This document shows positions 1 to 10,714 of a stretch of DNA of 64,000 nucleotides, piece after piece. This stretch comes from Sphingomonas aquatilis (GTDB lineage Bacteria > Pseudomonadota > Alphaproteobacteria > Sphingomonadales > Sphingomonadaceae). The translations under genes were made by a program, and so were the position numbers. The stretch lies in contig NZ_JACIDB010000003.1 of assembly GCF_014196115.1 (NCBI RefSeq), positions 310,001 to 374,000 on the forward strand, written 5' to 3'. The notes below the pieces were generated by a model. That model did no database searches and was not told where the DNA came from. It saw nothing but the letters and a program-made list of their open reading frames with translations. Positions within the stretch are counted from its first letter, which is position 1. Each line of letters starts with the position of its first letter.

Positions 1-1268
<1,268 letters not shown>

Positions 1269-2339
1269 ATGCTGTACTGGATCGCCGAGCACCTGGGCTT
1301 CACCGGACTGCTGAACCTTATCCGCTACCAGTCCTTCCGGACGGGCGCGGCGGTGGCGACCGCGCTGTTCATCGGCCTGATCATCGGGCCGCGCTTCATC
1401 GGCTGGTTGCGCGTCCGCCAGGGCAAGGGGCAGCCGATCCGCGCCGACGGCCCGCAGACGCACCTCGCCAAGCGGGGCACGCCGACGATGGGCGGACTGA
1501 TGATCCTGACCAGCATGGCGCTGGCGATCCTGATCTGGATGGACCTCAGCAACCCCTATGTCTGGGCCTGTCTGTTCGTGACGCTCGGCTTCGGCGCGAT
1601 CGGCTTCCTCGACGATTACGACAAGGTTAGGAAGGCGAGCACCGCCGGCGTGTCGGGCAAGACGCGGCTGCTGCTCGAATTCGCCATCGCCGGCATCGCA
1701 TCGTGGATCATCATGCAGCAGAACGGCCCGCACCTGTATCTGCCGTTCACCGACCGACTGTACCTCGACCTCGGTTATGCCTTCCCGCTGTTCGCCGCCT
1801 TCACCATCGTCGCCTTCGGCAATGCGGTGAACCTGACTGACGGGCTCGACGGCCTGGCGACGATGCCGGTCATCATCGCATCCGTCGCGTTTATGCTGAT
1901 CGTGTATCTGGCGGGCAACGTGAAGTTCGCCACCTACCTCGGCATTCCGCACGTTCCCGGCGCGGGCGAACTCGCGATCTTCTGCGGCGCGGTGGTCGGC
2001 GCTGGCTTGGCCTTCCTGTGGTTCAACGCACCGCCCGCTGCGGTATTCATGGGCGATACCGGCAGCCTCGCGCTGGGCGGCGCACTCGGCACGATCGCGG
2101 TCGTCGCGCACCATGAGATCGTGCTGGGCATCATCGGCGGCCTGTTCGTCGTCGAGGCGCTGTCGGTCATCATCCAGGTGTTCTTCTACAAGCGCACCGG
2201 CAAGCGCGTGTTCCGCATGGCGCCGATCCACCATCATTTCGAACAATTGGGCTGGAGCGAGCCGACCGTTGTCATCCGCTTCTGGATCATCAGCCTGGTG
2301 CTGGCCCTCGCCGGCCTGTCCACGCTGAAGCTGCGGTGA
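1269..2339 (+). CDS. mraY: Phospho-MurNAc-pentapeptide transferase MraY
   Basis: Integral membrane enzyme that moves phospho-MurNAc-pentapeptide onto undecaprenyl phosphate to make lipid I. The 356 residues match the family length (~360) and form about ten membrane segments. Visible family motifs: the aspartate pair in [30 protein letters not shown], and the histidine loop [15 protein letters not shown] near the C terminus. The start immediately follows the murF stop, with a G-rich ribosome-binding stretch inside the end of murF. Downstream, a 157-bp gap with a palindromic repeat separates it from murD. Confidence 0.97.
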   Translation: MLYWIAEHLGFTGLLNLIRYQSFRTGAAVATALFIGLIIGPRFIGWLRVRQGKGQPIRADGPQTHLAKRGTPTMGGLMILTSMALAILIWMDLSNPYVWACLFVTLGFGAIGFLDDYDKVRKASTAGVSGKTRLLLEFAIAGIASWIIMQQNGPHLYLPFTDRLYLDLGYAFPLFAAFTIVAFGNAVNLTDGLDGLATMPVIIASVAFMLIVYLAGNVKFATYLGIPHVPGAGELAIFCGAVVGAGLAFLWFNAPPAAVFMGDTGSLALGGALGTIAVVAHHEIVLGIIGGLFVVEALSVIIQVFFYKRTGKRVFRMAPIHHHFEQLGWSEPTVVIRFWIISLVLALAGLSTLKLR

Positions 2340-2366
2340 GGACGATGCCGGTCGCCCCAAACACAC

Positions 2367-2474
2367 CGTCACCCCTGACTCGTTCCGGGGTCCACCGGGC
2401 CGCACGGGATTGCTTTGAGGCTCTAGCCATCCCCCTCGCCGCAGAGTGGACCCCGGACCAAGTCCGGGGTGACG
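2367..2474. repeat. Palindromic repeat pair (REP/BIME-like), family R
   Basis: Two inverted units, CGTCACCCC..TTCCGGGGTCCAC and GTGGACCCCGGACCAAGTCCGGGGTGACG, flank a ~50-base spacer. A near-identical copy including the spacer lies at 13846–13951, and a solo unit at 13650–13678. It fills the mraY–murD gap inside the dcw cluster and could fold into a large cruciform or RNA hairpin. I recognise this sequence type as a common dispersed intergenic repeat of sphingomonads; mobility by a RAYT transposase is only inference. Confidence 0.85.
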
Positions 2475-2496
2475 ACGCGTCTTTGGCAGACGCGGC

Positions 2497-3789
2497 ATGA
2501 TCCTCTCCACCGCCTGGAAGGGCCAACGCTACGCCGTCCTCGGCCTCGCCCGCTCCGGCATGGCGACCGTCCGCGCGCTCGCCGCAGCCGGCGCCTATGT
2601 CGTGGCGTGGGACAGCGACCCCGCCGCTCGCGAACGGGCGCAAGCGATCGACGGCGTCATCGTCCACGATCCCGCCGCCCTCGACCTCACCGGCGCGGCC
2701 GGGCTGGTCGTCTCGCCCGGCGTGCCGCTCAACACCCACCCGCTGGTCGCCCAGGCGCGCGCCGCGGGCGTGCCGGTGATCGGCGACATCGAACTGTTCG
2801 CCCAGGCGCGCGCCGAACTGCCGCCGCACAAGGTCGTCGGCATCACCGGCACCAACGGCAAGTCGACCACGACCGCGCTGGTCCATCATATTCTGAAGAC
2901 CGCGGGCGTCCCGACACTGATGGGCGGCAACATCGGCCTGCCGATCCTCGAGCAGGAGCCGCTGCCGGACGGCGGCGTCTACGTCCTCGAACTGTCGAGC
3001 TACCAGATCGACCTGACGCAGACGCTCGACTGCGATGTGGCGGTGCTACTCAATATCACCCCAGATCACCTCGACCGCTATGAGGGCTTCGAGGGCTATG
3101 CGGGGTCCAAGGCGCGGCTGTTCGAGATGCAGTCAGCGGGGCATCTCGCGGTTGTTGGCATCGACGATGACGCCACGCGGAACATTGCCGGCGTGCTTCG
3201 CGATCGGGGCGATCTGATCGAAGTGTCGACCGCTGAATACAACGGCGCGGTGTTCGGACCCGCATTGCGCGGTCCACACAATGCGCAGAACGTCGCCGCC
3301 GCACGTATCGTCGCGGCGAGGCTCGACGTGCCCGCCGGCGAACTGTCCGCAGCGCTCGAAACCTTCACCGGCCTGCCACACCGCATGGAGCGCGTCGCCG
3401 AGCGCAACGGCGTCGCCTTCATCGACGACAGCAAGGCGACCAACCCCGAAAGCACCGCGCCCGCGCTCGGCGCATTCGAGCGCATCCACTGGATTCTCGG
3501 TGGCAAGCGTAAGGGCGACGATCTCGACGCCTGCGCGCCGTTCCTCAGCCACGTCGTCGCGGCCTATACGATCGGCGAGGCGGCCGAGCTGTTCGCCGAC
3601 ATCCTGACGCCAAAGCTCCCCCATGTCGAACGCAGCGGCGACCTTGCCACCGCCGTTCGCGCCGCCGCCGCTGCGGCCAAGCCCGGAGAGGTCGTGCTGT
3701 TGTCGCCGGCCTGTGCTAGTTTCGACCAGTTCCGCGATTACGAGGCGCGGGGCGCTGCGTTCCGCGCGGCTGTCGAGGCTCTAGCATGA
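2497..3789 (+). CDS. murD: UDP-MurNAc-L-Ala:D-Glu ligase MurD
   Basis: Cytoplasmic ligase adding D-glutamate to UDP-MurNAc-L-alanine. The 430 residues show the family order: N-terminal Rossmann-like domain (YAVLGLARSGMATVRAL), central ATPase with P-loop GITGTNGKSTTTAL, the NITPDHLDRY motif, and a C-terminal domain with DDSKATNPEST and GGKRKGDD. The ATG has little Shine–Dalgarno signal and follows a repeat-filled gap, so this gene may depend on read-through from mraY or on its own promoter. Its stop overlaps the ftsW start (ATGA), implying translational coupling. Confidence 0.96.
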   Translation: MILSTAWKGQRYAVLGLARSGMATVRALAAAGAYVVAWDSDPAARERAQAIDGVIVHDPAALDLTGAAGLVVSPGVPLNTHPLVAQARAAGVPVIGDIELFAQARAELPPHKVVGITGTNGKSTTTALVHHILKTAGVPTLMGGNIGLPILEQEPLPDGGVYVLELSSYQIDLTQTLDCDVAVLLNITPDHLDRYEGFEGYAGSKARLFEMQSAGHLAVVGIDDDATRNIAGVLRDRGDLIEVSTAEYNGAVFGPALRGPHNAQNVAAARIVAARLDVPAGELSAALETFTGLPHRMERVAERNGVAFIDDSKATNPESTAPALGAFERIHWILGGKRKGDDLDACAPFLSHVVAAYTIGEAAELFADILTPKLPHVERSGDLATAVRAAAAAAKPGEVVLLSPACASFDQFRDYEARGAAFRAAVEALA

Positions 3790-5018
3790 CGGGCGCCAGC
3801 ATGACCGACGACAAGCGCGACACCCTGATCGCCAAGGTGAAGCGCTCGGGCGGCCGCGGCGACCGATCGCCGCTCGGCACCTGGTTCTGGGACATCGACC
3901 GGATGCTCCTGCTGCTCACCCTGTTCCTGATCGCGATCGGGCTGGTGGCGGTGGCGGCAGCGAGCCCTGCCACCGCTGTCCGCTATTCGGGCGAGCATCA
4001 CAAATTCACTGCGCTCTATTACTTCTGGCGCCAGCTGATCTGGGTCGGCATCTCGCTGCCCGTGCTGTTCGGCGTATCGATGCTGCCGGTGCCGCTCGCC
4101 CGCCGGCTCGCACTGATCGGCGCTGCGGTGCTGATCGTCTGCCTCGCGCTCACGCCCTTCGTCGGCAACAGCATCAACGGCGCGCGGCGCTGGATCGGCT
4201 ATGGCTTCGCCTCGTTCCAGCCGTCCGAGTTTCTGAAACCGCTCTTCATCGTCACGGTCGCCTGGCTGCTGTCGCTGAAGGCGAAGGACCCGACGCTGCC
4301 GACCGTGCTCATCACCGGCGCGATGACCGGGCTGATCGCGCTGCTGCTGATGATGCAGCCCGATTTCGGGCAGACGGTGATCTTCTGCACCGTATGGATG
4401 GCACTGCTGATGATCGCCGGCACGCCGATGCGCGTGCTGGGCGGAATCATCGCGATGGTGCCGGTCGGCCTCGTCTGCGCGTACATGTTCTACAGCACCG
4501 CCCGCAACCGCATCGACGCCTTCCTGTTCCCGAGCGTCGAGGGCGAGGGCGCGAGCGATCACTTCCAAACCAACGCCGCGCACGCGACCATTACCAGCGG
4601 CGGCTGGACCGGCACCGGCCCCGGCGGCGGCACCGTGAAGTTCGGCCTGCCCGAAGCGCACACCGATTACATCTATTCGGTGATCGGCGAGGAATTCGGC
4701 CTGATAGCCTGCGCGATCATCGCGCTCGTCTTCCTGGCGATCGTCGTGCGCGTGTTCGTCAAGCTGCTGGACGAGCAGGACGAATTCAAGCTGCTCGCCG
4801 CCAGTGGCCTCGCCGTGCAGTTCGGCGCGCAGGCGTTGGTATCGATGGCGGTCAACACCGGCCTCGCGCCGTCCAAGGGTATGACGCTGCCGTTCATCAG
4901 CTATGGCGGGTCGTCGATGATCGCGCTGTCGATCGGCATGGGGTTGCTGCTTGCCTTCACCCGGCGCAATCCGTTCCTGACGCGCAGTCCGTATGTGGTG
5001 AGATGGGGTTCGAATTGA
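3786..5018 (+). CDS. ftsW: SEDS peptidoglycan glycosyltransferase FtsW
   Basis: Polytopic SEDS-family membrane protein that polymerises lipid II at the division septum with its partner PBP3/FtsI. The 410 residues begin with a charged cytoplasmic tail, then about ten membrane helices. Family motifs include NGARRWIG, FQPSEFLKP, the extracellular/loop segment with GPGGGTVKFGLPEAHTDY, GEEFGLI, and LPFISYGGSS near the end. An ATG at 3801 is an alternative start; I take 3786 because it overlaps the murD stop. The 3' end overlaps the likely TTG start of murG. Confidence 0.95.
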   Translation: MTGASMTDDKRDTLIAKVKRSGGRGDRSPLGTWFWDIDRMLLLLTLFLIAIGLVAVAAASPATAVRYSGEHHKFTALYYFWRQLIWVGISLPVLFGVSMLPVPLARRLALIGAAVLIVCLALTPFVGNSINGARRWIGYGFASFQPSEFLKPLFIVTVAWLLSLKAKDPTLPTVLITGAMTGLIALLLMMQPDFGQTVIFCTVWMALLMIAGTPMRVLGGIIAMVPVGLVCAYMFYSTARNRIDAFLFPSVEGEGASDHFQTNAAHATITSGGWTGTGPGGGTVKFGLPEAHTDYIYSVIGEEFGLIACAIIALVFLAIVVRVFVKLLDEQDEFKLLAASGLAVQFGAQALVSMAVNTGLAPSKGMTLPFISYGGSSMIALSIGMGLLLAFTRRNPFLTRSPYVVRWGSN

Positions 5019-6160
5019 GCAAGCATTACGTCCTGGCAGCCGGTGGCACGGGCGGTCACATGGTCCCCGCCGCGGCGTTGGCGGAGGAGCTGACCCGGCG
5101 CGGCCACCGCGTCGCGCTGGTCAGCGATGCGCGCGGCGTGCGCTTCCCCGGCCTGTTCGAGAACGTCCAAACGCACGTCCTGCCCGCGGGCCGCTTCCAG
5201 GTGAAGAAGCCGCAGGGCTGGGCAAGCGCGGTGCGCGAGATGCTGCGCGGCAGGGCGATGGCCCGCGAATTGTACCGCACGTTCAAGCCCGCCGCGGTGA
5301 TCGGCTTCGGCGGCTATCCCGCGTTCCCGGCGCTGCTCGCAGCCTTCGCGGAGAAGATTCCGACTGCCGTCCACGAACAGAATGCCGTCCTCGGCCGCGT
5401 CAACCGCGTCGTCGCCGGCAAGGTCGATGCGATCGCGACCTCGTACAAGACGACCGAACGGCTGGCGGCGAAGCACGAACACAAGGTCCACCTCGTCGGC
5501 AATCCGGTGCGCGACGCGGTGCTCGCTTTGCGTGCGAAACCCTATCCGCTGCTGGAAGAGGACGGCATCTTCCGCGTCCTCGTCACCGGCGGCAGCCAGG
5601 GCGCGAGCATCCTCAGCCAGGTCGTGCCCGACGGCCTCGCGATGCTGCCCGTCACCTTCCGCCGCCGTCTGCAGGTGACGCATCAGGCGCGGATCGAGGA
5701 TATCGACGCGGTGCGCGCGCAATATGCCGAGCATCAGATCCCGGCCGAACTCGCCACCTATCTGCCCGACATGCCTGAGCAATTGGCCTGGGCGCACCTC
5801 GTCATCGCCCGCGCCGGTGCTTCGACGATCGCGGAGCTGACCGCGGCGGGGCGGCCCGCGATCCTCGTGCCGCTGCCCGGCGCAACCGACGACCACCAGA
5901 CCGCGAACGCGCGCGAGATCACCAAGGCGGGCGGCGCGCGCACCATCCCGCAGCCCGAATTCACCGCCGTGGAGCTTGCCAAGCAGATGCAGAAACTGGG
6001 CCTCGACCCCGCGGCACTGGAAAATGCCGCCGCGCGCGCGAAGAGCGTCGGCCGCCCGACCGCGGTCAGCGACCTCGCCGATCTGGTCGAAAGCCTCGAC
6101 GCGCCGCTCTCGCGCCTCCCCGTCGGCGTGCCAGTGAAGGCGAAGGCGGTGACCGCATGA
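5015..6160 (+). CDS. murG: UDP-GlcNAc:lipid I N-acetylglucosaminyltransferase MurG
   Basis: Peripheral inner-membrane GT28 glycosyltransferase that converts lipid I to lipid II. About 381 residues, with the G-loop [12 protein letters not shown] at the N terminus, [29 protein letters not shown], and the donor-site motif [13 protein letters not shown] choose TTG at 5015 because GGGG sits six bases upstream, it overlaps the ftsW stop as TTGA, and the protein then starts [10 protein letters not shown] like its relatives. ATG at 5003 (four residues longer) is the alternative. The 3' end overlaps murC. Confidence 0.95.
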   Translation: MSKHYVLAAGGTGGHMVPAAALAEELTRRGHRVALVSDARGVRFPGLFENVQTHVLPAGRFQVKKPQGWASAVREMLRGRAMARELYRTFKPAAVIGFGGYPAFPALLAAFAEKIPTAVHEQNAVLGRVNRVVAGKVDAIATSYKTTERLAAKHEHKVHLVGNPVRDAVLALRAKPYPLLEEDGIFRVLVTGGSQGASILSQVVPDGLAMLPVTFRRRLQVTHQARIEDIDAVRAQYAEHQIPAELATYLPDMPEQLAWAHLVIARAGASTIAELTAAGRPAILVPLPGATDDHQTANAREITKAGGARTIPQPEFTAVELAKQMQKLGLDPAALENAAARAKSVGRPTAVSDLADLVESLDAPLSRLPVGVPVKAKAVTA

Positions 6161-7575
6161 TCCGCGGCGTCGCAACCGACATCGGACCGATCCACTTCGT
6201 CGGCATCGGCGGCATCGGCATGTCCGGTATTGCCGAGGTGATGAAGAACCTCGGCTATACCGTGCAGGGCTCCGACGTCGCCGAAGGCTATGTCGTGCAG
6301 GGTCTGCGCGACAAGGGCATCGCGGTGACGATCGGCCATGCCGCCGAGAACGTGGCGGACGCCGCCGTTGTCGTCACCTCCACCGCGATCACCCGCACCA
6401 ATCCGGAGGTCGAGGCGGCGCTGGAACGGCGCATCCCCGTCGTCCGCCGCGCCGAGATGCTCGCCGAGCTGATGCGCCTCAAGTCGACCGTCGCGGTGGC
6501 CGGCACGCATGGCAAGACGACGACGACCAGCATGGTCGCGGCGCTGCTCGATGCGGGCGGCGTCGACCCCACCGTCATCAACGGCGGCATCATCAACAGC
6601 TACGGCAGCAACGCACGCCTCGGCGCGAGCGACTGGATGGTGGTCGAGGCCGACGAGAGCGACGGCAGCTTCCTGCGCCTCGACGGCACGATCGCGGTCG
6701 TCACCAACATCGATCCCGAACACCTCGACCATTACGGCAGCTTCGACGGCGTGAAGGACGCCTTCGTCGAATTCGTCGAAAACGTGCCCTTCTACGGCGC
6801 GGCGCTTCTGTGCCTCGACCACCCGGAGGTCCAGAACATCCTGCCGCGCGTGCGCGACCGGCGCGTCGTGACCTACGGCTTCTCCGCACAGGCCGACGTC
6901 CGCGGCGTCAACGTCACCCCGGTGCCGGGCGGTAACCGCTTCGAATGCATCGTGCGCGAGCGGGACGGCACCAGCCGCTCGATCGAGAATATCGAGCTGC
7001 CGATGCCCGGCCGCCACAACGTCCAGAACGCGCTCGCGGCGATCGGCGTGGCGCTGGAACTCGGCATTCCCGACGAGACGATCCAGCGCGGCTTTTCCGC
7101 GTTCGGGGGCGTCAAGCGCCGCTTCACGCACGTCGGCGAGGTGGCGATGGAGGACGGCAACGTCACGATCATCGACGATTACGGCCACCACCCGGTCGAA
7201 ATCCGTGCCGTGCTCGCCGCCGCCCGCGAGGGCGCGGAGGGCCGCGTCATCGCCGTCGTCCAGCCGCACCGCTATTCCCGCCTCGGTAGCCTGATGGAAG
7301 AGTTCCAGACCGCGTTCAACGACGCCGACCGCGTGCTCGTGACTCCAGTCTATGCCGCGGGCGAGGCGCCCGTCGAGGGCGTCGATGCGCAGGCCTTGGT
7401 CGAGGGATTGAAGCGCCGCGGCCACCGCTCCGCCGCGACCGTCGCGGATGCCGATGCGCTCGCCGACGAACTCGCCGCGACCGTGCAGCCCAACGACATG
7501 GTCGTCTGCCTGGGTGCGGGCGACATCACCAAATGGGCGGCGGGCCTCGCCGCCGCGATCGGAGCGCGGCGATGA
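6157..7575 (+). CDS. murC: UDP-MurNAc:L-alanine ligase MurC
   Basis: Cytoplasmic ATP-dependent ligase that starts the stem peptide by adding L-alanine to UDP-MurNAc. The 472 residues show the N-terminal nucleotide-binding loop [16 protein letters not shown], the P-loop [32 protein letters not shown], the C-terminal [10 protein letters not shown] and QPHRYSR, all typical of MurC. It overlaps murG by four bases and its TGA overlaps the ATG of the next small gene, so the cluster is tightly coupled here. Confidence 0.96.
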   Translation: MIRGVATDIGPIHFVGIGGIGMSGIAEVMKNLGYTVQGSDVAEGYVVQGLRDKGIAVTIGHAAENVADAAVVVTSTAITRTNPEVEAALERRIPVVRRAEMLAELMRLKSTVAVAGTHGKTTTTSMVAALLDAGGVDPTVINGGIINSYGSNARLGASDWMVVEADESDGSFLRLDGTIAVVTNIDPEHLDHYGSFDGVKDAFVEFVENVPFYGAALLCLDHPEVQNILPRVRDRRVVTYGFSAQADVRGVNVTPVPGGNRFECIVRERDGTSRSIENIELPMPGRHNVQNALAAIGVALELGIPDETIQRGFSAFGGVKRRFTHVGEVAMEDGNVTIIDDYGHHPVEIRAVLAAAREGAEGRVIAVVQPHRYSRLGSLMEEFQTAFNDADRVLVTPVYAAGEAPVEGVDAQALVEGLKRRGHRSAATVADADALADELAATVQPNDMVVCLGAGDITKWAAGLAAAIGARR

Positions 7576-7772
7576 CCGACTGGTTCGATGCAGGCCTGAA
7601 GCTCCAGAAGCAGATGCTCGACGCGCAGCGCCAGGCGCTGGAAGCCGGCGGCCACGCGGTCGATGCCGGCGCCGCGATGGTCGAGGCGCAGGAGGCGACG
7701 CGCAAGGCGGCCGAGGCGAACCTCGCCGCCTTCCAGGCGTGGACGCGAATCTGGGGCGTCGGGCCTTGGTGA
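7572..7772 (+). CDS. Small helical protein of unknown function between murC and murB
   Basis: A 66-residue reading frame starting [16 protein letters not shown] and ending RIWGVGPW. It is Ala/Glu/Gln rich and predicted almost entirely helical, with heptad-like spacing that could pair with itself or a partner; no signal peptide or membrane segment. The ATG overlaps the murC stop (ATGA) and its TGA overlaps the GTG of murB, so it is translated within the operon and not a gap. Codon use matches its neighbours. I do not recognise a family. The in-frame codon at 7533 would make it longer but lies deep inside murC. Confidence 0.75.
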   Translation: MTDWFDAGLKLQKQMLDAQRQALEAGGHAVDAGAAMVEAQEATRKAAEANLAAFQAWTRIWGVGPW

Positions 7773-8659
7773 CCGCACTGCCCCCGGTCCGTGGACGCCT
7801 GACGCAGGGCGCCGCGCTGGCGCCGCTCGTCTGGTTCAAGGCGGGGGGCAAGGCCCAGTGGCTGTTCGAGCCGAAGGACGCCGACGACCTGTGCGAATTC
7901 CTCGCCGCACTCGACCCGGCGGTGCCAGTGATGGCGCTGGGGCTGGGGTCGAACCTGATCGTCCGCGACGGCGGCGTGCCGGGCGTGGTGGTGCGGCTCG
8001 GCAAGGCCTTCGCGCAAGTCGAGCGGCTCGACGACGTCACCCTGCGCTGTGGCGGGGGAGCGAGCGGTATCCTCGTCTCTTCGACCGCGCGCGATGCGGG
8101 CATCGGCGGCGTCGAATTCCTGCGCTCGATCCCCGGCACGGTCGGCGGCTTCGTGCGGATGAACGGCGGCGCCTATGGCCGCGAGGTCAAGGACGTGCTG
8201 GTCGAGGCGGACGTCGTGTTGCGCTCCGGCGAACGCGTGACGCTGGGCCTCGCCGATCTTGGCTACACCTATCGTCACAGCGCGCTGCCCGACGGCGCGG
8301 TCGTCGTATCCGCGACCTTCCGTGGGGAACCCGCCGAGCCGGCAATGATCCAGGCGGAAATGGACCGCATCGCCGCCGCGCGCGAGGCATCGCAGCCGCT
8401 CCGGTCGAAGACCGGTGGCTCGACGTTCAAGAACCCCGACGGGCACAAGGCATGGGCGCTGGTCGATGCCGCCGGCTGCCGGGGCTTGCGGCGTGGTGAC
8501 GCTCAGGTATCTGAGAAACATTGTAATTTCCTGCTCAACCTCGGCTCGGCGAGCAGCGCCGATATCGAGGGCTTGGGCGAAGAGGTGCGGGACAAGGTGA
8601 AGGCGCAGTCGGGCGTGACGTTGGAATGGGAAATTCAGCGCGTGGGAGTGGCGGCGTGA
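7769..8659 (+). CDS. murB: UDP-N-acetylenolpyruvoylglucosamine reductase MurB
   Basis: FAD-dependent reductase that makes UDP-MurNAc from the enolpyruvyl intermediate using NADPH. About 296 residues starting from GTG ([13 protein letters not shown]), which overlaps the preceding stop. FAD-domain motifs LGLGSNLIVRDGG and RSIPGTVGGFVRMNGGAYG are present. The catalytic serine lies in TGGSTFKNP, and VSEKHCNFLLN matches the C-terminal substrate-domain signature. This is the shorter type I-like layout. A repeat-filled 157-bp gap follows before ddl. Confidence 0.95.
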   Translation: MTALPPVRGRLTQGAALAPLVWFKAGGKAQWLFEPKDADDLCEFLAALDPAVPVMALGLGSNLIVRDGGVPGVVVRLGKAFAQVERLDDVTLRCGGGASGILVSSTARDAGIGGVEFLRSIPGTVGGFVRMNGGAYGREVKDVLVEADVVLRSGERVTLGLADLGYTYRHSALPDGAVVVSATFRGEPAEPAMIQAEMDRIAAAREASQPLRSKTGGSTFKNPDGHKAWALVDAAGCRGLRRGDAQVSEKHCNFLLNLGSASSADIEGLGEEVRDKVKAQSGVTLEWEIQRVGVAA

Positions 8660-8672
8660 GCGGCGCGATCCA

Positions 8673-8812
8673 GTTCCTCCCCCGCCAGGGGGAGGGGGAC
8701 CGCTCGGCGTCAGCCGAGTGGTGGGGGGGGAGGACGGCAGTGTCCTCTCCGCTGTTCCGTGTCCTCCCCCTCCGTCATGCTGCGCATGCCACCTCCCCCT
8801 TGCGGGGGAGGA
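8673..8812. repeat. Palindromic C/G-rich repeat, family S (upstream of ddl)
   Basis: Inverted pair built on CCTCCCCC..GGGGGAGG with an internal GGCGTCAGCC-type hairpin, of the same general design as the copies at 42511–42665 and 42997–43129. The right end (GCGGGGGAGGAATTG) abuts the ddl start and supplies its Shine–Dalgarno sequence. I recognise the type as a dispersed intergenic repeat of sphingomonads. Confidence 0.8.
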
Positions 8813-8816
8813 ATTG

Positions 8817-9749
8817 ATGCACATCGCGGTCCTCATGGGCGGCTGGTCCGCCGAACGCCCCGTATCGCTCCTGTCGGGCAACGGTTGCGCCGATGCGCTC
8901 GAGGCGAACGGCCACCGCGTCACCCGCATCGACATGGGCCGCGACGTCGCCGCGCGCCTTGCCGCGGCGCAGCCCGATCTCGTCTTCAATGCGCTGCACG
9001 GATCGCCCGGCGAGGACGGCAGCGTGCAGGGCATGCTCGACCTGATGGGCATCCCCTATACGCATTCGGGTCTCGCCACCTCGGTCATCGCGATCGACAA
9101 GGTGCTGACCAAGCAGGTACTCGTCCCCGCCGGCATCCCCATGCCCGGCGGCCGCATCGTCAAGTCCGCCGACATCCACGAGCGCGATCCGTTGCAGCGC
9201 CCCTATGTCCTGAAACCCATCAACGAAGGTTCGTCGGTCGGCGTCGCGATCGTCACCGATGACGGCAATTACGGCAATCCGATCGGCCGCGACGTGGCTG
9301 GCCCTTGGGCCGAGTTCGACGAACTGCTCGCCGAACCCTATGTCCGCGGCCGCGAGCTGACGACCGCCGTGCTGGGGGAACGCGCGCTCGGCGTCACCGA
9401 ATTGAAGCCCAAGAACGGCTGGTACGATTTCGACGCCAAATACACCGATGGCCTGACCGAACACGTCTGCCCCGCCGACATCCCCGACGAGATCGCCGAC
9501 GCCTGCAAGCGGCTCGCGCTGGAGGCGCATCGCCTGCTGGGGTGCAAGGGCGCCAGCCGCTCCGACTTCCGCTGGGACGACGAGCGCGGGGTCGACGGCC
9601 TGTTCCTGCTCGAGGTCAACACGCAGCCCGGCATGACGCCCTTGAGCCTCGTCCCCGAACAGGCGCGCCACATCGGCATGAGCTACGAACAGCTCGTCCA
9701 GGCGATCGTCGACGAGGCGCTCGCCGACGCGAAGGCTGCCGCGGGATGA
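8817..9749 (+). CDS. ddl: D-alanine–D-alanine ligase
   Basis: ATP-grasp enzyme joining two D-alanines for MurF. The 310 residues open with IAVLMGGWSAERPVSLLSG, then HGSPGEDGSVQGMLD, the ATP-grasp segments YVLKPINEGSSVGV and RELTTAVLG, and the metal site LFLLEVNTQPGMTPLS. ATG 8817 is preceded by GGGGGAGGA six bases upstream; that sequence is the right arm of a dispersed repeat. The frame is open further upstream, but only through the repeat. Its TGA overlaps the ftsQ ATG. Confidence 0.95.
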   Translation: MHIAVLMGGWSAERPVSLLSGNGCADALEANGHRVTRIDMGRDVAARLAAAQPDLVFNALHGSPGEDGSVQGMLDLMGIPYTHSGLATSVIAIDKVLTKQVLVPAGIPMPGGRIVKSADIHERDPLQRPYVLKPINEGSSVGVAIVTDDGNYGNPIGRDVAGPWAEFDELLAEPYVRGRELTTAVLGERALGVTELKPKNGWYDFDAKYTDGLTEHVCPADIPDEIADACKRLALEAHRLLGCKGASRSDFRWDDERGVDGLFLLEVNTQPGMTPLSLVPEQARHIGMSYEQLVQAIVDEALADAKAAAG

Positions 9750-10714
9750 GCCGCACGATCAAGCGCGGCCCGCCGCCCAAGCGCCCCGCTGCCCGGCGCA
9801 AACAGCCCGTCCGCAAGGTCGGGCTGTTCGAGCGTGCGATCGCCGCGCTGCCGGTCAGCGAGGAGACGATCCGCAAGGCGGCGACCTGGACGATCACCGG
9901 CGGCGGCATCGCCGTGGCGCTTGCCGCGCTGACCTGGATCGGCATTCCCGGCATGATCGGCACCGCCATCGCCGAAGGCGCGGGGCAGGCGGGCTTTCGC
10001 GTCGAGCAGATCGAGGTCACCGGCCTGAAGCGCATGGACCGGATGAGCGTCTATGCCGTCGCGCTCGACCAGCAGAGCCGCGCGATGCCGCTCGTCGATC
10101 TGGAGGCGGTGCGCCAGAAGCTGCTGCGCTATGGCTGGATCGCCGACGCGCATGTCTCGCGCCGGCTACCCGACACGCTGCTGATCGACATCGTCGAGCG
10201 CAGCCCGGCGGCGGTGTGGCAGGACAACGGCCAGCTGACGTTGATCGACAAGGACGGCGTGCTGCTGGAACCGGTGAAGCCCGATGCGATCCCTGATTTG
10301 CCGCTGGTGATCGGCCCCGGCGCGGACCGTCAGGAGGCAGGCTATCAGGCGCTGCTCGCCGCGGCTCCCGCGCTCAAGCCCCGCGTCAAGGCGGCGACCT
10401 GGATCGGCAACCGCCGCTGGGACCTGACCTTCGACAGCGGCGAGACGCTGGCGCTGCCCGAAGACGGCGCGCCCGCAGCCTTGCTCAAATTCGCCGAGCT
10501 CGACGGCGCGCGGCCCCTTTTGGGGCGCGGCTGGATGCGGTTCGACATGCGCGATCCGAGCAAGCTCGTCGCGCGCAAGCCCGGCGCCAGCATGGCGCAT
10601 GACGTGCCCGATCCCAGTGAGATCGCGGCACCGGCGGGTACACAGACCGATACCGGTGCGGGAAACGCCGGCGATCGACACGCGGCAGACGCGCACACGG
10701 GGGCCGAGGGATAA
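9746..10714 (+). CDS. ftsQ: Cell division protein FtsQ
   Basis: Bitopic divisome protein that links early and late division proteins in the periplasm. About 322 residues: a basic cytoplasmic tail (KRGPPPKRPAARRK), one membrane segment (around residues 45–75, rich in A/I/G), a POTRA domain beginning RVEQIEVTGLKRMD, and the FtsQ/DivIB domain with VSRRLPDTLLIDIVERSPAAVW and LIDKDGVLL. The C-terminal tail is low-complexity. It overlaps ddl by four bases and its TAA overlaps the ftsA ATG. Confidence 0.93.
   Translation: MSRTIKRGPPPKRPAARRKQPVRKVGLFERAIAALPVSEETIRKAATWTITGGGIAVALAALTWIGIPGMIGTAIAEGAGQAGFRVEQIEVTGLKRMDRMSVYAVALDQQSRAMPLVDLEAVRQKLLRYGWIADAHVSRRLPDTLLIDIVERSPAAVWQDNGQLTLIDKDGVLLEPVKPDAIPDLPLVIGPGADRQEAGYQALLAAAPALKPRVKAATWIGNRRWDLTFDSGETLALPEDGAPAALLKFAELDGARPLLGRGWMRFDMRDPSKLVARKPGASMAHDVPDPSEIAAPAGTQTDTGAGNAGDRHAADAHTGAEG

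Noticed and set aside
5758..8139. 793-codon minus-strand frame
   Set aside because: Antisense to murG, murC and murB, with low-complexity content.
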